Source: Oscarella lobularis
Taxonomy: Eukaryota; Porifera; Homoscleromorpha; Homosclerophorida; Oscarellidae
DNA: 64,000 nt
Reading direction: 5' to 3'
NCBI RefSeq assembly: GCF_947507565.1
Contig: NC_089181.1
Location: 2,675,614-2,739,613, forward strand
How positions within the stretch are numbered: the stretch's first letter is position 1; every line of letters starts with the position of its first letter. The position numbers and the translations under genes are program-made. Below the pieces are notes generated by a model. The model had not been told where the DNA came from and did no database searches. It saw only the letters and a program-made list of their open reading frames with translations. Positions 11,778 through 20,858 of the stretch are shown in pieces.

Positions 11778-12916
11778 ATGGACGCAATCAGCCGCCTTCT
11801 GGGTGGCCTTTCGCCCGCTGAAGAGCAGGAACTTATCATCAAGCTGTGTCGATTCCAGATGACGCTTTTCGTCGTCTACTTCATTATTCTTCGCGTCATC
11901 GGTATTCGAGCTCCGTACGGACGCTACGCGAGAAAGGACGTGCCGCAGACGACGCCGCTCGGCGGCAGCAGCCTGTTCGGCTTTTCAATGAACGCGAAAT
12001 TAGGCTGGATCATGCAAGAAACGCCATCGCTCGTCATTCCACTAGCGTGCGCAGTGCTCGTCAAACCGATACATTCGCAAATACAGGGCCGTCTCAATGC
12101 AAACCAGATCCTTCTGGGATGCTTCGTACTTCATTATATCCAGAGGTACAGTGTTGCTGTACACTTCTAGCCTCGTCCCCAGGCCCTTCCCCAGCTAGCG
12201 CGCTCGATGCGCCCTTCAACCCTGCCTTCAACCAGTGAGGCCGCATCAAGCGCGCTAGCTGGTGAAGGGGACGAGCTAGTACACTTCTAATAATAACAAT
12301 AATCGTTGCTCTTCTTAGAACCGTCTTCTATCCTTTTCTCATTCGAGGCACCAGTCCCACGACACTTGGGACCGTGTCTCTCGCTACAATGGCGTGCGTT
12401 GTCAACGGCTACGTGCAGGGTCGATATCTGACACGTTTTGGTAACTACCCCAATGACTGGATTACCTCGTGGAACTTTGTACTCGGCATCATCATTTTTT
12501 TTGTTGGCTTTGCCATCAATCTTCACTCTGATCACATTTTAAGAAATCTGAGGAAACCAGGGGAGACAGGATACAAGATCCCGCGAGGTTCAATTTCTAC
12601 TCAAAATTAATAGATCACCATATCATTTCTTCTTTCCTAGGCGGCCTGTTTGAGTACGTTTCAGGCGCGAATTTCTTCGGGGAAGTCGTGGAGTGGATTG
12701 GCTTTGGATTGGCCGGCTGGAGTCTCACTAGCCTCGTTCTTCCTATAATGTCTGCATTCAATCTCATACCACGAGCCCTTCACCACCACCAGTAAGTCAC
12801 ATACGAGTGTACACAGACATCATAGCTGAGTTGCGTCCTAAATCATTAGGAACTATCACGAAAAGTTCGACGACTACCCAAAGAACAGAAAAGCAGCGAT
12901 TCCTTTTCTACTCTAG
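11778..12916 (+). CDS. SRD5A1: Steroid 5-alpha-reductase (3-oxo-5-alpha-steroid 4-dehydrogenase), copy A
   Basis: Exons follow the usual SRD5A pattern: a first long exon from the ATG at 11778 to about 12146, an exon starting at TVFYPFLIRGTSP, an exon with GGLFEYVSGANFFGE, and a last exon NYHEKFDDYPKNRKAAIPFLL ending at 12916. Together they give about 255 residues and several membrane segments. The C-terminal signatures (YVSGANFFGE, RALHHHQNYHEKF, DYPK-R) mark the NADPH-binding region. The pair Gln-Glu at 12015-12020 (MQETPS) corresponds to Gln56-Glu57 of human SRD5A2, which lie in the active site. The enzyme reduces delta-4 3-ketosteroids with NADPH in the ER membrane. Intron 1 carries a small transposon absent from copy B. 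Confidence 0.88.
12159..12289. mobile_element. Small inverted-repeat element (MITE) with 11-bp target-site duplication
   Basis: A 109-bp insert (12170-12278) is flanked by two perfect copies of GTACACTTCTA (12159-12169 and 12279-12289). The duplicated SRD5A copy B has the same site once and no insert (about 14877-14889). The ends are inverted repeats of about 36 bp: the left arm runs CCTCGTCCCC..CCAGCTAGCGCGCT and the right arm is its near-complement, leaving a loop of about 25 bp. It codes for nothing. A 9-11 bp duplication suits a Mutator-like source, but that class assignment is an inference. Confidence 0.85.
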
Positions 12917-13076
12917 CCTCGCACATGCAGTCTTACGATAGGCTAGTGAGGAATACAATTTGGAAAAATAAACTTATGATGCCACCTACACAGCACACAA
13001 ACGTCCTAAGAACAGCGAATAGAAAGCGATACAGTGCAACAAAGAAAGAAAGACAGCGCGTTTCTAGTAAAAATGC

Positions 13077-13774
13077 CTAGACGGCTGTAGAACCATCCTC
13101 TTGGTCGCGAAACCCTTGCTTTGAACTGCTTGATTGAGTCGATTCCCGCTTTGACGTGTTGGAGTCTCGCTTCAGAGTTTCCTCCTCCTCCCCCACTGGA
13201 GTGACCGAACCTTGAAGCCCTTCGTTGTGTAATACCTGTATGTAGCTAGACGTCGTGGCGCCTGACGCTCGCGATCCCCTTCCCGGCACGTTGATGCTCG
13301 TGCGAGGCGTCAGAGTGCCGGCACTGCCGGACGCCATGGAGAAACCCATGGTCGAACGCTGGCGTCGCGGAGCGAGAGCCGGAGCGTTGCTAGTGCGCGC
13401 TTTGTGCTCTATACGCGCATTCAGATTATTATAATTAAATGTGATTCTGGTTTTACCTTTTAGACGTTTCATCTGGTAAAATAGAAGATGATGGATCTCT
13501 TGGACCCATTCGCTTTTCTTTGCCGGGGTTTGCGCCTAAATAAAGAGTAGGTACATACAAGCAAACGAATCTCTCTTCGTTCGGCCAGTACCTGTAGAAT
13601 TACTATGTCTTGTTGTCGTCGTCTTCTGAACCAAATTTCAAATTTGCACGGATCGTTTCCTTTGGTGGTCTCCGTCAGTCCCATATCCGCCGTCTACGTA
13701 TCTCTATCTATTGCTCCTTAAACGAGGAAGCTATGATAAGAGTACCTTCATGAAGCCCTTGTAGTCAAAGCTGC
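13077..13774 (-). pseudogene. 3' fragment of the RhoGEF gene left by the tandem duplication
   Basis: This minus-strand sequence repeats the last exons of the RhoGEF gene at 15666-16363: the end of the PH domain (MGLTETTKGNDPCKFEIWFRR, then KSEWVQEIHHLLFYQMKRLK) and the Ser/Thr-rich tail ending QDEDGSTAV-like. Everything upstream, including the CRAL-TRIO, spectrin-like and DH regions, is missing; the sequence jumps into PBLD at 13775. Splice sites and frames are still open, which suggests recent origin. It has no promoter of its own unless it is read through from the truncated PBLD copy upstream. Confidence 0.85.
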
Positions 13775-13775
13775 C

Positions 13776-14367
13776 AAATCATTAATTGCATCGGATTAGG
13801 ATCAAGACTTTTGAGCGACTCTTTCGTCTCCTTATCGTCAAGTCGTATCAGTACCTTTTTAGTAGTAGGAGAGTAATAAATGTCTTGGACTCGAGGATTT
13901 TCCACGACAGCCCTAGCTAAATTGTCTAGGCCGCTTCCGGCGAATTTTTCCGGTCGATTCAAAGGAAATTCCATTTTTATCCCATTTTCCTCGTGACGTC
14001 GCGTAGGCAGAGATCCGCTCAACGTTTCGAACGCGATTTCTCTCGACTCGTTGCCCAGTTCGTTGAAGAGAACGGCGGCCGATGCGAGCGTCGCGTGGCC
14101 GCACAAGGCGACCTCGCATTGCGGTGTAAACCAGCGTAGACGAAAATGGTTTTCCATTTCGAACGATTTCGCTGCCGACGTGCCGTAGATGAAGGCCGTT
14201 TCCGAAAGGTTCATTTCGGCTGCAGTCGACTGTAATAGATCGTCGGTGAGGTCTTTTTCTTGATCGGGCGAGATGAGGATGACTGCCGCTGGATTTCCTG
14301 CGAACGATGTCGCAGAAAAGGCGTCTACGACGTACACGGGAAGAGTTGTAGTAGCCGTTGTCGCCAT
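13776..14367 (-). pseudogene. Truncated PBLD copy (N-terminal two-thirds)
   Basis: The ATG at 14367 and the first part of PBLD are preserved, including NLSETAF and LCGHAT, nearly identical to 10779-11696. The frame crosses the duplication junction and ends two codons later (MIWQL, stop near 13765), for 200 residues. It lacks the second half with DPVTGSAH, which completes the PhzF active-site cleft, so catalysis is unlikely. The promoter side is intact, so a transcript may still be made and could read through into the RhoGEF fragment downstream on the same strand. Confidence 0.85.
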
Positions 14368-14498
14368 ATCGTTTTAGTGCGCTAGCGGCTACTGTACCAC
14401 GGCTCTGTATAACTCTCTGTATACGGCTCTGGCGGCTACTGGTCAGGTCACCTGACTAGGCGACGATCGTCACAATCTGTGGAATCAAGTCACGATTT
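14368..14498. promoter_or_regulatory. Diverged promoter between truncated PBLD and SRD5A copy B
   Basis: This 131-bp gap matches the copy A promoter at both edges, but the centre is replaced by about 75 bp of different sequence. The replacement contains repeated CGGCT(A/C)T-type words (GGCTACTG twice, CGGCTCTG twice) and a near-palindrome TCAGGTCACCTGA. The paired CACGTG boxes of copy A are gone. This is the most diverged part of the duplicated unit. Confidence 0.6.
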
Positions 14499-15509
14499 AT
14501 GGACGCAATCAGCGGCCTTCTGGGTGGCCTTTCGCCCGCTGAAGAGCAGGAACTTATCATCAAGCTGTGTCGATTCCAGATGACGCTTTTCGTCGTCTTC
14601 TTCATTATTCTTCGCGTCATCGGCATTCGAGCTCCGTACGGACGCTACGCGAGAAAGGACGTGCCGCAGACGACGCCGCTCGGCGGCAGCAGCCTGTTCG
14701 GCTTTTCGATTAACATGAAATTAGGCTGGATCGTACAAGCAACACCGTCGCTCGTCGTTCCACTAGCGTGCGCAGTGCTCGTCAAACCGATACATTCGCA
14801 AATACAGGGCCGTCTCAATGCAAACCAGATCCTTCTGGGATGCTTCGTACTTCATTATATCCAGAGGTAGTGTTGCTGTACACTTCTAATAATAACAATA
14901 ATCGTTGCTCTTCTTAGAACCGTCTTCTATCCTTTTCTCATTCGAGGCACCAGTCCCACGACACTTGGGAACGTGTCTCTCGCTATAATGGCGTGCGTTG
15001 TCAATGGCTACGTGCAGGGTCGATATCTGACACGTTTTGGTAACTACCCCAATGACTGGATTACCTCGTGGAACTTTGTACTCGGCATCATCATTTTCTT
15101 TGTTGGCTTTGCCATCAATCTTCACTCTGATCACATTTTAAGAAATCTGAGGAAACCAGGGGAGACAGGATACAAGATCCCGCGAGGTTCAATTTCTACT
15201 CAAAATTAATAGATTACCATATCATTTCTTCTTTCCTAGGCGGCCTGTTTGAGTACGTTTCAGGCGCGAATTTCTTCGGGGAAGTCGTGGAGTGGATTGG
15301 CTTTGGATTGGCAGGCTGGAGTCTCCCTAGCCTCGTTCTTCCTATAATGTCTGCATTGAATCTCATACCACGAGCCCTTCACCACCACCAGTAAGTCACA
15401 TACGAGTGTACATCATAACTGAGTTGCGTCCTAAATCATTAGGAACTATCACGAAAAGTTCGACGACTACCCAAAGAACAGAAAAGCAGTGATTCCTTTT
15501 CTACTCTAG
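14499..15509 (+). CDS. SRD5A1: Steroid 5-alpha-reductase, copy B, with altered active-site residue
   Basis: The exon layout is the same as copy A and it ends at 15509. All exons and splice sites are intact and the reading frame is open, so this is not an obvious pseudogene. Protein changes relative to copy A include Arg6Gly and a cluster near the active site: FSMNAKLGWIMQETPSLVIP becomes FSINMKLGWIVQATPSLVVP. The codon at 14739-14741 is GCA (Ala) where copy A has GAA (Glu). That glutamate aligns with Glu57 of human SRD5A2, which contacts the steroid 3-keto group. The copy may be inactive or have changed specificity. It lacks the intronic MITE. Confidence 0.87.
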
Positions 15510-15665
15510 CCTCGCACACGCAGTCTTACGATAGGCTAGTGAGGAATACAACTTGGAAAAATAAACTTATGATGCCACCTACACAGCACACAAACGTCCT
15601 AAGAACAGCGAATAGAAAGCGATACAGTGCAACAAAGAAAGACAGCGCGTTTCTAGTAAAAATGC

Positions 15666-18600
15666 CTAGACGGCTGTAGAACCATCCTCTTGGTCGCGAA
15701 ACCCTTGCTTTGAACTGCTTGATTGAGTCGATTCCCGCTTTGACGTGCTGGAGTCTCGCTCCAGAGTTTCTTCCTCCTCCCCCACTGGAGTGACCGAACC
15801 TTGAAGCCCTTCGTTGTGTAATACCTGTATGTAGCTAGACGTCGTGGCGCCTGACGCTCGCGATCCCCTTCCCGGCACGTTGATGCTCGTGCGAGGCGTC
15901 AGAGTGCCGGCACTGCCGGACGCCATGGAGAAACCCATGGTCGAACGCTGGCGTCGCGGAGCGAGAGCCGGAGCGTTGCTAGTGCGCGCTTTGTGCTCTA
16001 TACGCGCATTCAGATTATTATAATTAAATGTGATTCTGGTTTTACCTTTTAGACGTTTCATCTGGTAAAATAGAAGATGATGGATCTCTTGGACCCATTC
16101 GCTTTTCTTTGCCGGGGTTTGCGCCTAAATAAAGAGTAGGTACATACAAGCAAACGAATCTCTCTTCGTTCGGCCAGTACCTGTAGAATTACTATGTCTT
16201 GTTGTCGTCGTCTTCTGAACCAAATTTCAAATTTGCACGGATCGTTTCCTTTGGTGGTCTCCGTCAGTCCCATATCCGCCGTCTACGTATCTCTATCTAT
16301 TGCTCCTTAAACGAGGAAGCTATGATAAGAGTACCTTCATGAAGCCCTTGTAGTCAAAGCTGCTCGACGAGCCTTTCACTTCGCGCTGCTTCGCAAACAG
16401 AATGGATTCCTCGAATAGGAAGAGCCGACGCTTGTGACGACCCCTGCGATCCGAGATAATGAAGTCGTCCTGAGCAAGACATGAAAACGACGTTGTAGAA
16501 CACGCGTACACGTGGCTATACAAACCTGCAAAAGTAGGGCTCCTTGCTCATCAACATTACCCTGTAATAAAACAATATCGATTACGAATTTAGTCCCCTA
16601 CTCTTTTACGTCAAATCCTTTGAGGGAATCTAGTGCTAGCAAATCGTTGCCATGACGCAGCTGAAACTTGATTTGGTGAATGGCAGCCTAAAAAACCAAA
16701 AGACATTGTAGTTTTAAAAGATTCTTTTCGATATATTAAAATGAATGACATCAAGATCTTGAGCTGTTTTCGAATGAAGGCCACCGGGAGCATTCTCTCT
16801 GATTTCCTACAGTGGAGTATATCAAACTCTCAACAACAGACCATCTTCAAAGGGTTCTTACCTCTAAAAATTGCCTATATTTGACCATTCTCTGGAACGG
16901 TTTGATAAGGTATGACATAAGTGAAAAGGGATCATTCAAACGAATCTGCACTGACTATAAAACAGATCGATCAACAACGAGAAATCAACGGAGAACAATG
17001 TACCCTAAAAAATTCAAAGGGTGGACCCTCCTGGAGCATTTTCTCTTGAGCCGGCATATTTTTAAAATAGAGTGAATAATGGCCAAAGTCTTGCTCCTAT
17101 AGACATCAATTACGTAGGCCCCTCACTCTCTTTCCTTCATACACGTACAAAAAAGACGAAACAAGAGCCAAGTTTCAAAGGCGTTCCGCGGTACTTCATC
17201 AATTCGGGAAGAAATTTACTAAAGTGACACAAGAAATCAAAAAGTTTCTGTTTTGGCACCCACTGGAACATCTTTACTTCTTGTTGAATTCGAACAAGGC
17301 TGGCACATTGCCGAACAGAACGTTCGATTTACCGCGCATACTATTCGGTACCATGTCACTTGACAAGTAGTACGCGCTAATGTAGTCCTACGTACAGAGA
17401 GCCTTCACCTCGGTGCCGCGCCGCGTCTAGCCTCTACTTTTACCTTGCATATGTGCTCCAAATCGTCAACGTACTTCTCCTCAGTCTCAACCAGCTCGTT
17501 AACGAGCTTCTTTCTCTTCTTAATCTTCGCCGATTCCTTACCCAAATCCGGCGGCGGCGACGATGACGTCGAGTCGGCCTCTTCGGATCCGTCGGCGGCA
17601 ACGACGGGAACGTCATCGTCGACCCTCTCCAAAAACGAATCGAGAAAAACGTCGCCGCCGTCGTCGTCGCCGCTGCCACTCCTCTTCATCGTCTTAGCCT
17701 CGGCGATCGCAAGCGACAATTTCGACAGCGACGCCGTCGCGCTGCTCGTTACGTACGTGCTCTCGCCGTCCGTCTCATCCGTCTCCTCTTCGCTATCCGA
17801 AACTTCGAATGCATCGAAATCAACGCTCTGCGCGTCTTCCGAGCCGCTCTCGCCGCCGGCACGAGCATCCGTCTGATTTCCACCCCGAAGCAATAACTCG
17901 ATAAATTGCCATCGGCCTTGGAATCGGCTCTCCGCCTCTTCGTTAGCGAGAACGGCCTCCTCCACTTGATTTCTGACGCGCTGCGGCGGTTTGAGTTGCG
18001 TCGACAGCGTGGAAAGACGATCGACGTCGTCTCGCGTCAAGGCGGAGTGTTTCTGATGAAACGTCTGGCATTCGAGGAGAAGATCGGAGAGACGGCTTTC
18101 GCTCGAATCGACGGCCACTTCCTGTCGACTCAGAAAGCGAGCAGCGTGAACACTCCAGCTAAATGCCTAAAAGAATTTATTCAAAAAGGAGTTTCTTTTT
18201 TCCGCTCTACTTCCGGCTTTCACCTTGTCTATCAAATGATGGAATTCGCGAAACAATACGAGTCGCTGTCGCCGTTCGCCTAATTTCTCTACAAACAATC
18301 GAATCGCTTCCAACACGGACGTCGCTTTGTCACGATCTTCCTTCGTCGACTTGTCATCCTTGAGAATGGTCTCAGCAGCCGTCCGACCGCTTGTCAGCAC
18401 ACTCTACAACAAAAAAAACAAAGACAATATATTGATTTATGTATCTATCTCTAGACTAACTTTAGCTGTCTCTTCAAAATCAGTGATATCATAGAGCAGC
18501 AATTCAGCGCCGCCAAGTGACTCGGCAACGCTCTCCTGCTCCAACAGCTCTTTCCCTTCTTCGTCGATAAACGAAAGCACCTTCATTGCAACAATAGCAA

Positions 18601-19890
18601 AAAGAGCACGCGTCTCTCGACGTTTTCAATCATACATTATCCAGAACTTCTTTCGACTTGATTTCCTTTGCGTACTCCCTCGTGCCCCGCCGTTTTCGTC
18701 CGCCGCTCGTCGCCACGAGTTGGGCCTTCAATTTTTCCAATTGCGCGGCCATCTGATTCACGTACGCCGTCAGTCCTTTGAAATCGGGCGACCACGCGAA
18801 CGATTGCCAATCCGGCGGCGGATTGCACAGACGATCGACAATCTTTCCCGACTCTTGAATCAGTTCGTTGACGCGCAGCTGTTTGAGCAGCTCCTCGGCG
18901 GACTGCTGCGTTGGAGACGTGGGCGGATTCGTGCCGTCGCCCTCCGGCTGTTGAACGGCCGCTTTTAGAGCTTTCGCACAGCTACTGCAGTCGGTCAAAA
19001 ACGGTTCGATTGCCTAGAATTTTTTAAAAAATGGATTTGAAAGCGTGACGTTATTGTATCCTGTTTACAAATCGAAAGCGAATCCATTGCTCGTGATCGT
19101 ATCGAGCGGATCCGTCAAGTGACGATGTCAGCTGATCGGAAGAGATGTACGCAGACAATTGCTCAATTCCGCCCAAAGGAACAACCTACGACGAAATAAG
19201 TAAATAAATGAATAAATATATATATCATTAATCGATTCGTACTTTATAATTAAACTCTCCCTGCAATTCCGCTGCACCGACGACGTAGACGGCGTGAACG
19301 CTGCCCGGATCTTCTGCCTACAAGAGAAAAAAATCGAGTTACCGTACCACGCCCCCTCGCTCTCTTACGTGAAAAGCGGCGACGGAGTCGAGTAGAGTGC
19401 GCACGTCCGACTGAGGCGTATCGCGTGCGTCGACGACAATCGAGAGCCCGTGCTTTCGCGCTTCGTTTCTAAAAAATAAGATGTCTTAGACGTTTTGTCT
19501 TCTTCTTTCGGCGCGCGTGGGGTGCGTCGATTTCGCGTCTTTTTTTTTCTTCCCAACGCATCTACTCACCTCGGAACGCTGGCGAGATATTCCAAGAGAT
19601 TGACAATGGATTCGGGTGCGACGCGCTGCTGTTCGAGCGTCTTTCGCTCGCATTCCATGACGGGGCCTCCTCGCAAATCGCGACCGCCTTTTTTAGAGCG
19701 AGAAAAGGCCTTTAGACGCACGACAGAGCGAAAGAGCAAAAGGGGACTGTTTTACGTACCCGTGACGATTGCCACGCCCGGTAGGAGAAGCTCCAAGCTG
19801 ATGTCAAGTCCGCAAACTGGAAAAGGAGAGATATATTGTTTCTCTGCGATTGACGCCGCTAAATCGACCTTTTCTCTTCTTCGCCGACAT
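15666..19890 (-). CDS. MCF2/DBS-type Rho guanine nucleotide exchange factor (CRAL-TRIO, spectrin-like, DH, PH)
   Basis: A multi-exon gene from the ATG at 19890 (MSAKKRK) to the stop at 15666. The N-terminal CRAL-TRIO-like domain reads LLPGVAIVTGG, then LRGGPVMEC, LLEYLASVPR, KHGLSIVVDARDT, VYVVGAAE. A helical, spectrin-like region follows (about 18000-19000). Then come an acidic linker, the DH domain start LVNELVETEEKYVDDLEHI (about 17450-17510) with more DH exons near 16600-17400, and a PH domain (LFLFEESILFAKQ, DYKGFMK, CKFEIWF, EWVQEIHHLL). The tail is Ser/Thr-rich. This order matches DBS/MCF2L. Such proteins activate Rho or Cdc42 at membranes. It diverges from the UQCC3-like gene with 105 bp between start codons. 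Confidence 0.85.
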
Positions 19891-19995
19891 TTTGCGGTGA
19901 CGTTGACGGGACGCGCCTAGGCGGAAGGGGTGGAAAAGTGAAAGGCGATACAATACAATGAAGAAGAAGTCAAAGTTGATATCTACAACGAACGA

Positions 19996-20282
19996 ATGAG
20001 TGCTGTGACGAAGTCGTTTGTCATCGCTGCCGCCGTTATAGGCGTCGGATGGGGACTGATGAAGTCTACAACGCCAGATAAGGAAGCGATGATGAAAGTG
20101 AGTGCAAGAACGAAATAATTCGGCGATTCGAGAATGAAATATTGCAGAGGCTTTCGCCGGGATCGCAGGAGTACGTGCTAGTCGCTGAGAAAACTAATGC
20201 TGATCTCTTGAAAGTCATTCGAAACTCGGCCGAATCAAAAGAACCGATCTGGAAAGTGGGGAAGTCGAAGGACGATGATTGA
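19996..20282 (+). CDS. UQCC3: UQCC3-like mitochondrial complex III assembly factor
   Basis: Two exons, 19996-20097 and 20148-20282, encode about 79 residues. The N-terminus MSAVTKSFVIAAAVIGVGWG is a single membrane segment, followed by a TPDKEAMMK motif and an amphipathic helix. This size and layout fit UQCC3 (CBP4-like), an inner-membrane protein needed for cytochrome b assembly; human UQCC3 also has an N-terminal Gly-rich membrane segment then TPGE/R-rich sequence. The call rests on layout and short similarity, so it is moderate. Confidence 0.55.
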
Positions 20283-20394
20283 GCCCTCATTCGTAGTACA
20301 TAGAGGCTATTTTTTTGTCATGTCTTGTTTTCAAAATATATACGTGCATGTATGCAGACATAAACAATTTGTCACTGGACTAGTGAATAATTTT

Positions 20395-20420
20395 GATTAA
20401 TTAATTAATTAATTAATTAA
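20395..20420. repeat. AATT tract at the 3' end of the GON7-like gene
   Basis: Six TTAA units between the convergent UQCC3-like and GON7-like genes; the tract runs into the GON7-like stop codon TAA. Confidence 0.75.
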
Positions 20421-20838
20421 CTACTCTTCACTTTCTTGCTTGTAGGCTCACTGCACTGGTTTGTCTTATCTTCGTTCTTTTCTTTCGCCTTCTCATCGTC
20501 TTCATCCGATTCCACTAGACCAGCGAGATCCTCCTCCTCCTCCTCTTCTTCACCTTTATAAAAATTATGAAATAATAGTGCTACTGTACTGTAGAAGAAC
20601 CTTGTGGATTTGTCGCTCTGGCTTTCTCCTCTTCGACCATGCGCGTCAGCGCCGCGCCGCTTTCCTCTTTCAAACGACTCAGTGCGACGACCAGCTCCTC
20701 GTGCGCGTCAACTCCTTCGAGAGCATATTCAAACACTTGGCGCTCGTTTCCTTGTGTAAGAACAGCACAAAGTGACTTTTCCATGTGTACAGTGTAGCCA
20801 ATCCGGGGCTGTTCGAGAACGGGATCTTTTCGCGACAT
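20417..20838 (-). CDS. GON7: GON7-like KEOPS complex subunit
   Basis: Two exons encode about 125 residues: 20838 down to about 20600 (MSRKDPVLEQ to NPQ), then the acidic tail from about 20553 to TAA at 20417-20419. The order is a short beta-rich N-terminal part, one amphipathic helix (HEELVVALSRLKEESGAAL), a run of Glu/Asp, and a basic end KKVKSS. Human GON7 has the same order. KEOPS makes the universal tRNA t6A37 modification. Similarity is by pattern more than sequence, so confidence is moderate. Its start codon is only 20 bp from that of the divergent PAF1 gene. Confidence 0.5.
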
Positions 20839-20858
20839 GCATCCTGCAGGAAAAGAAA

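Larger units (their letters stand above)
11105..13774. repeat. Tandem duplication unit, copy A
   Basis: This block of about 2.67 kb is repeated at 13776-16363 with only scattered differences. It starts inside the PBLD gene and ends inside a PH-domain exon of the RhoGEF gene. The junction at 13774/13776 joins RhoGEF sequence (AAAGCTGC) to PBLD sequence (AAATCATTAATTG) with one extra base. Copy A differs from copy B by the MITE in the SRD5A intron, a shorter promoter and point changes. Confidence 0.93.
13776..16363. repeat. Tandem duplication unit, copy B
   Basis: The second copy of the unit, about 2.59 kb. It carries the 5' part of PBLD, a complete SRD5A gene and the 3' part of the RhoGEF gene. 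At its right end the sequence continues into the rest of the RhoGEF gene, so the RhoGEF is intact only here, while PBLD is intact only in copy A. This is the expected result of one tandem duplication with breakpoints inside both flanking genes. Confidence 0.93.
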
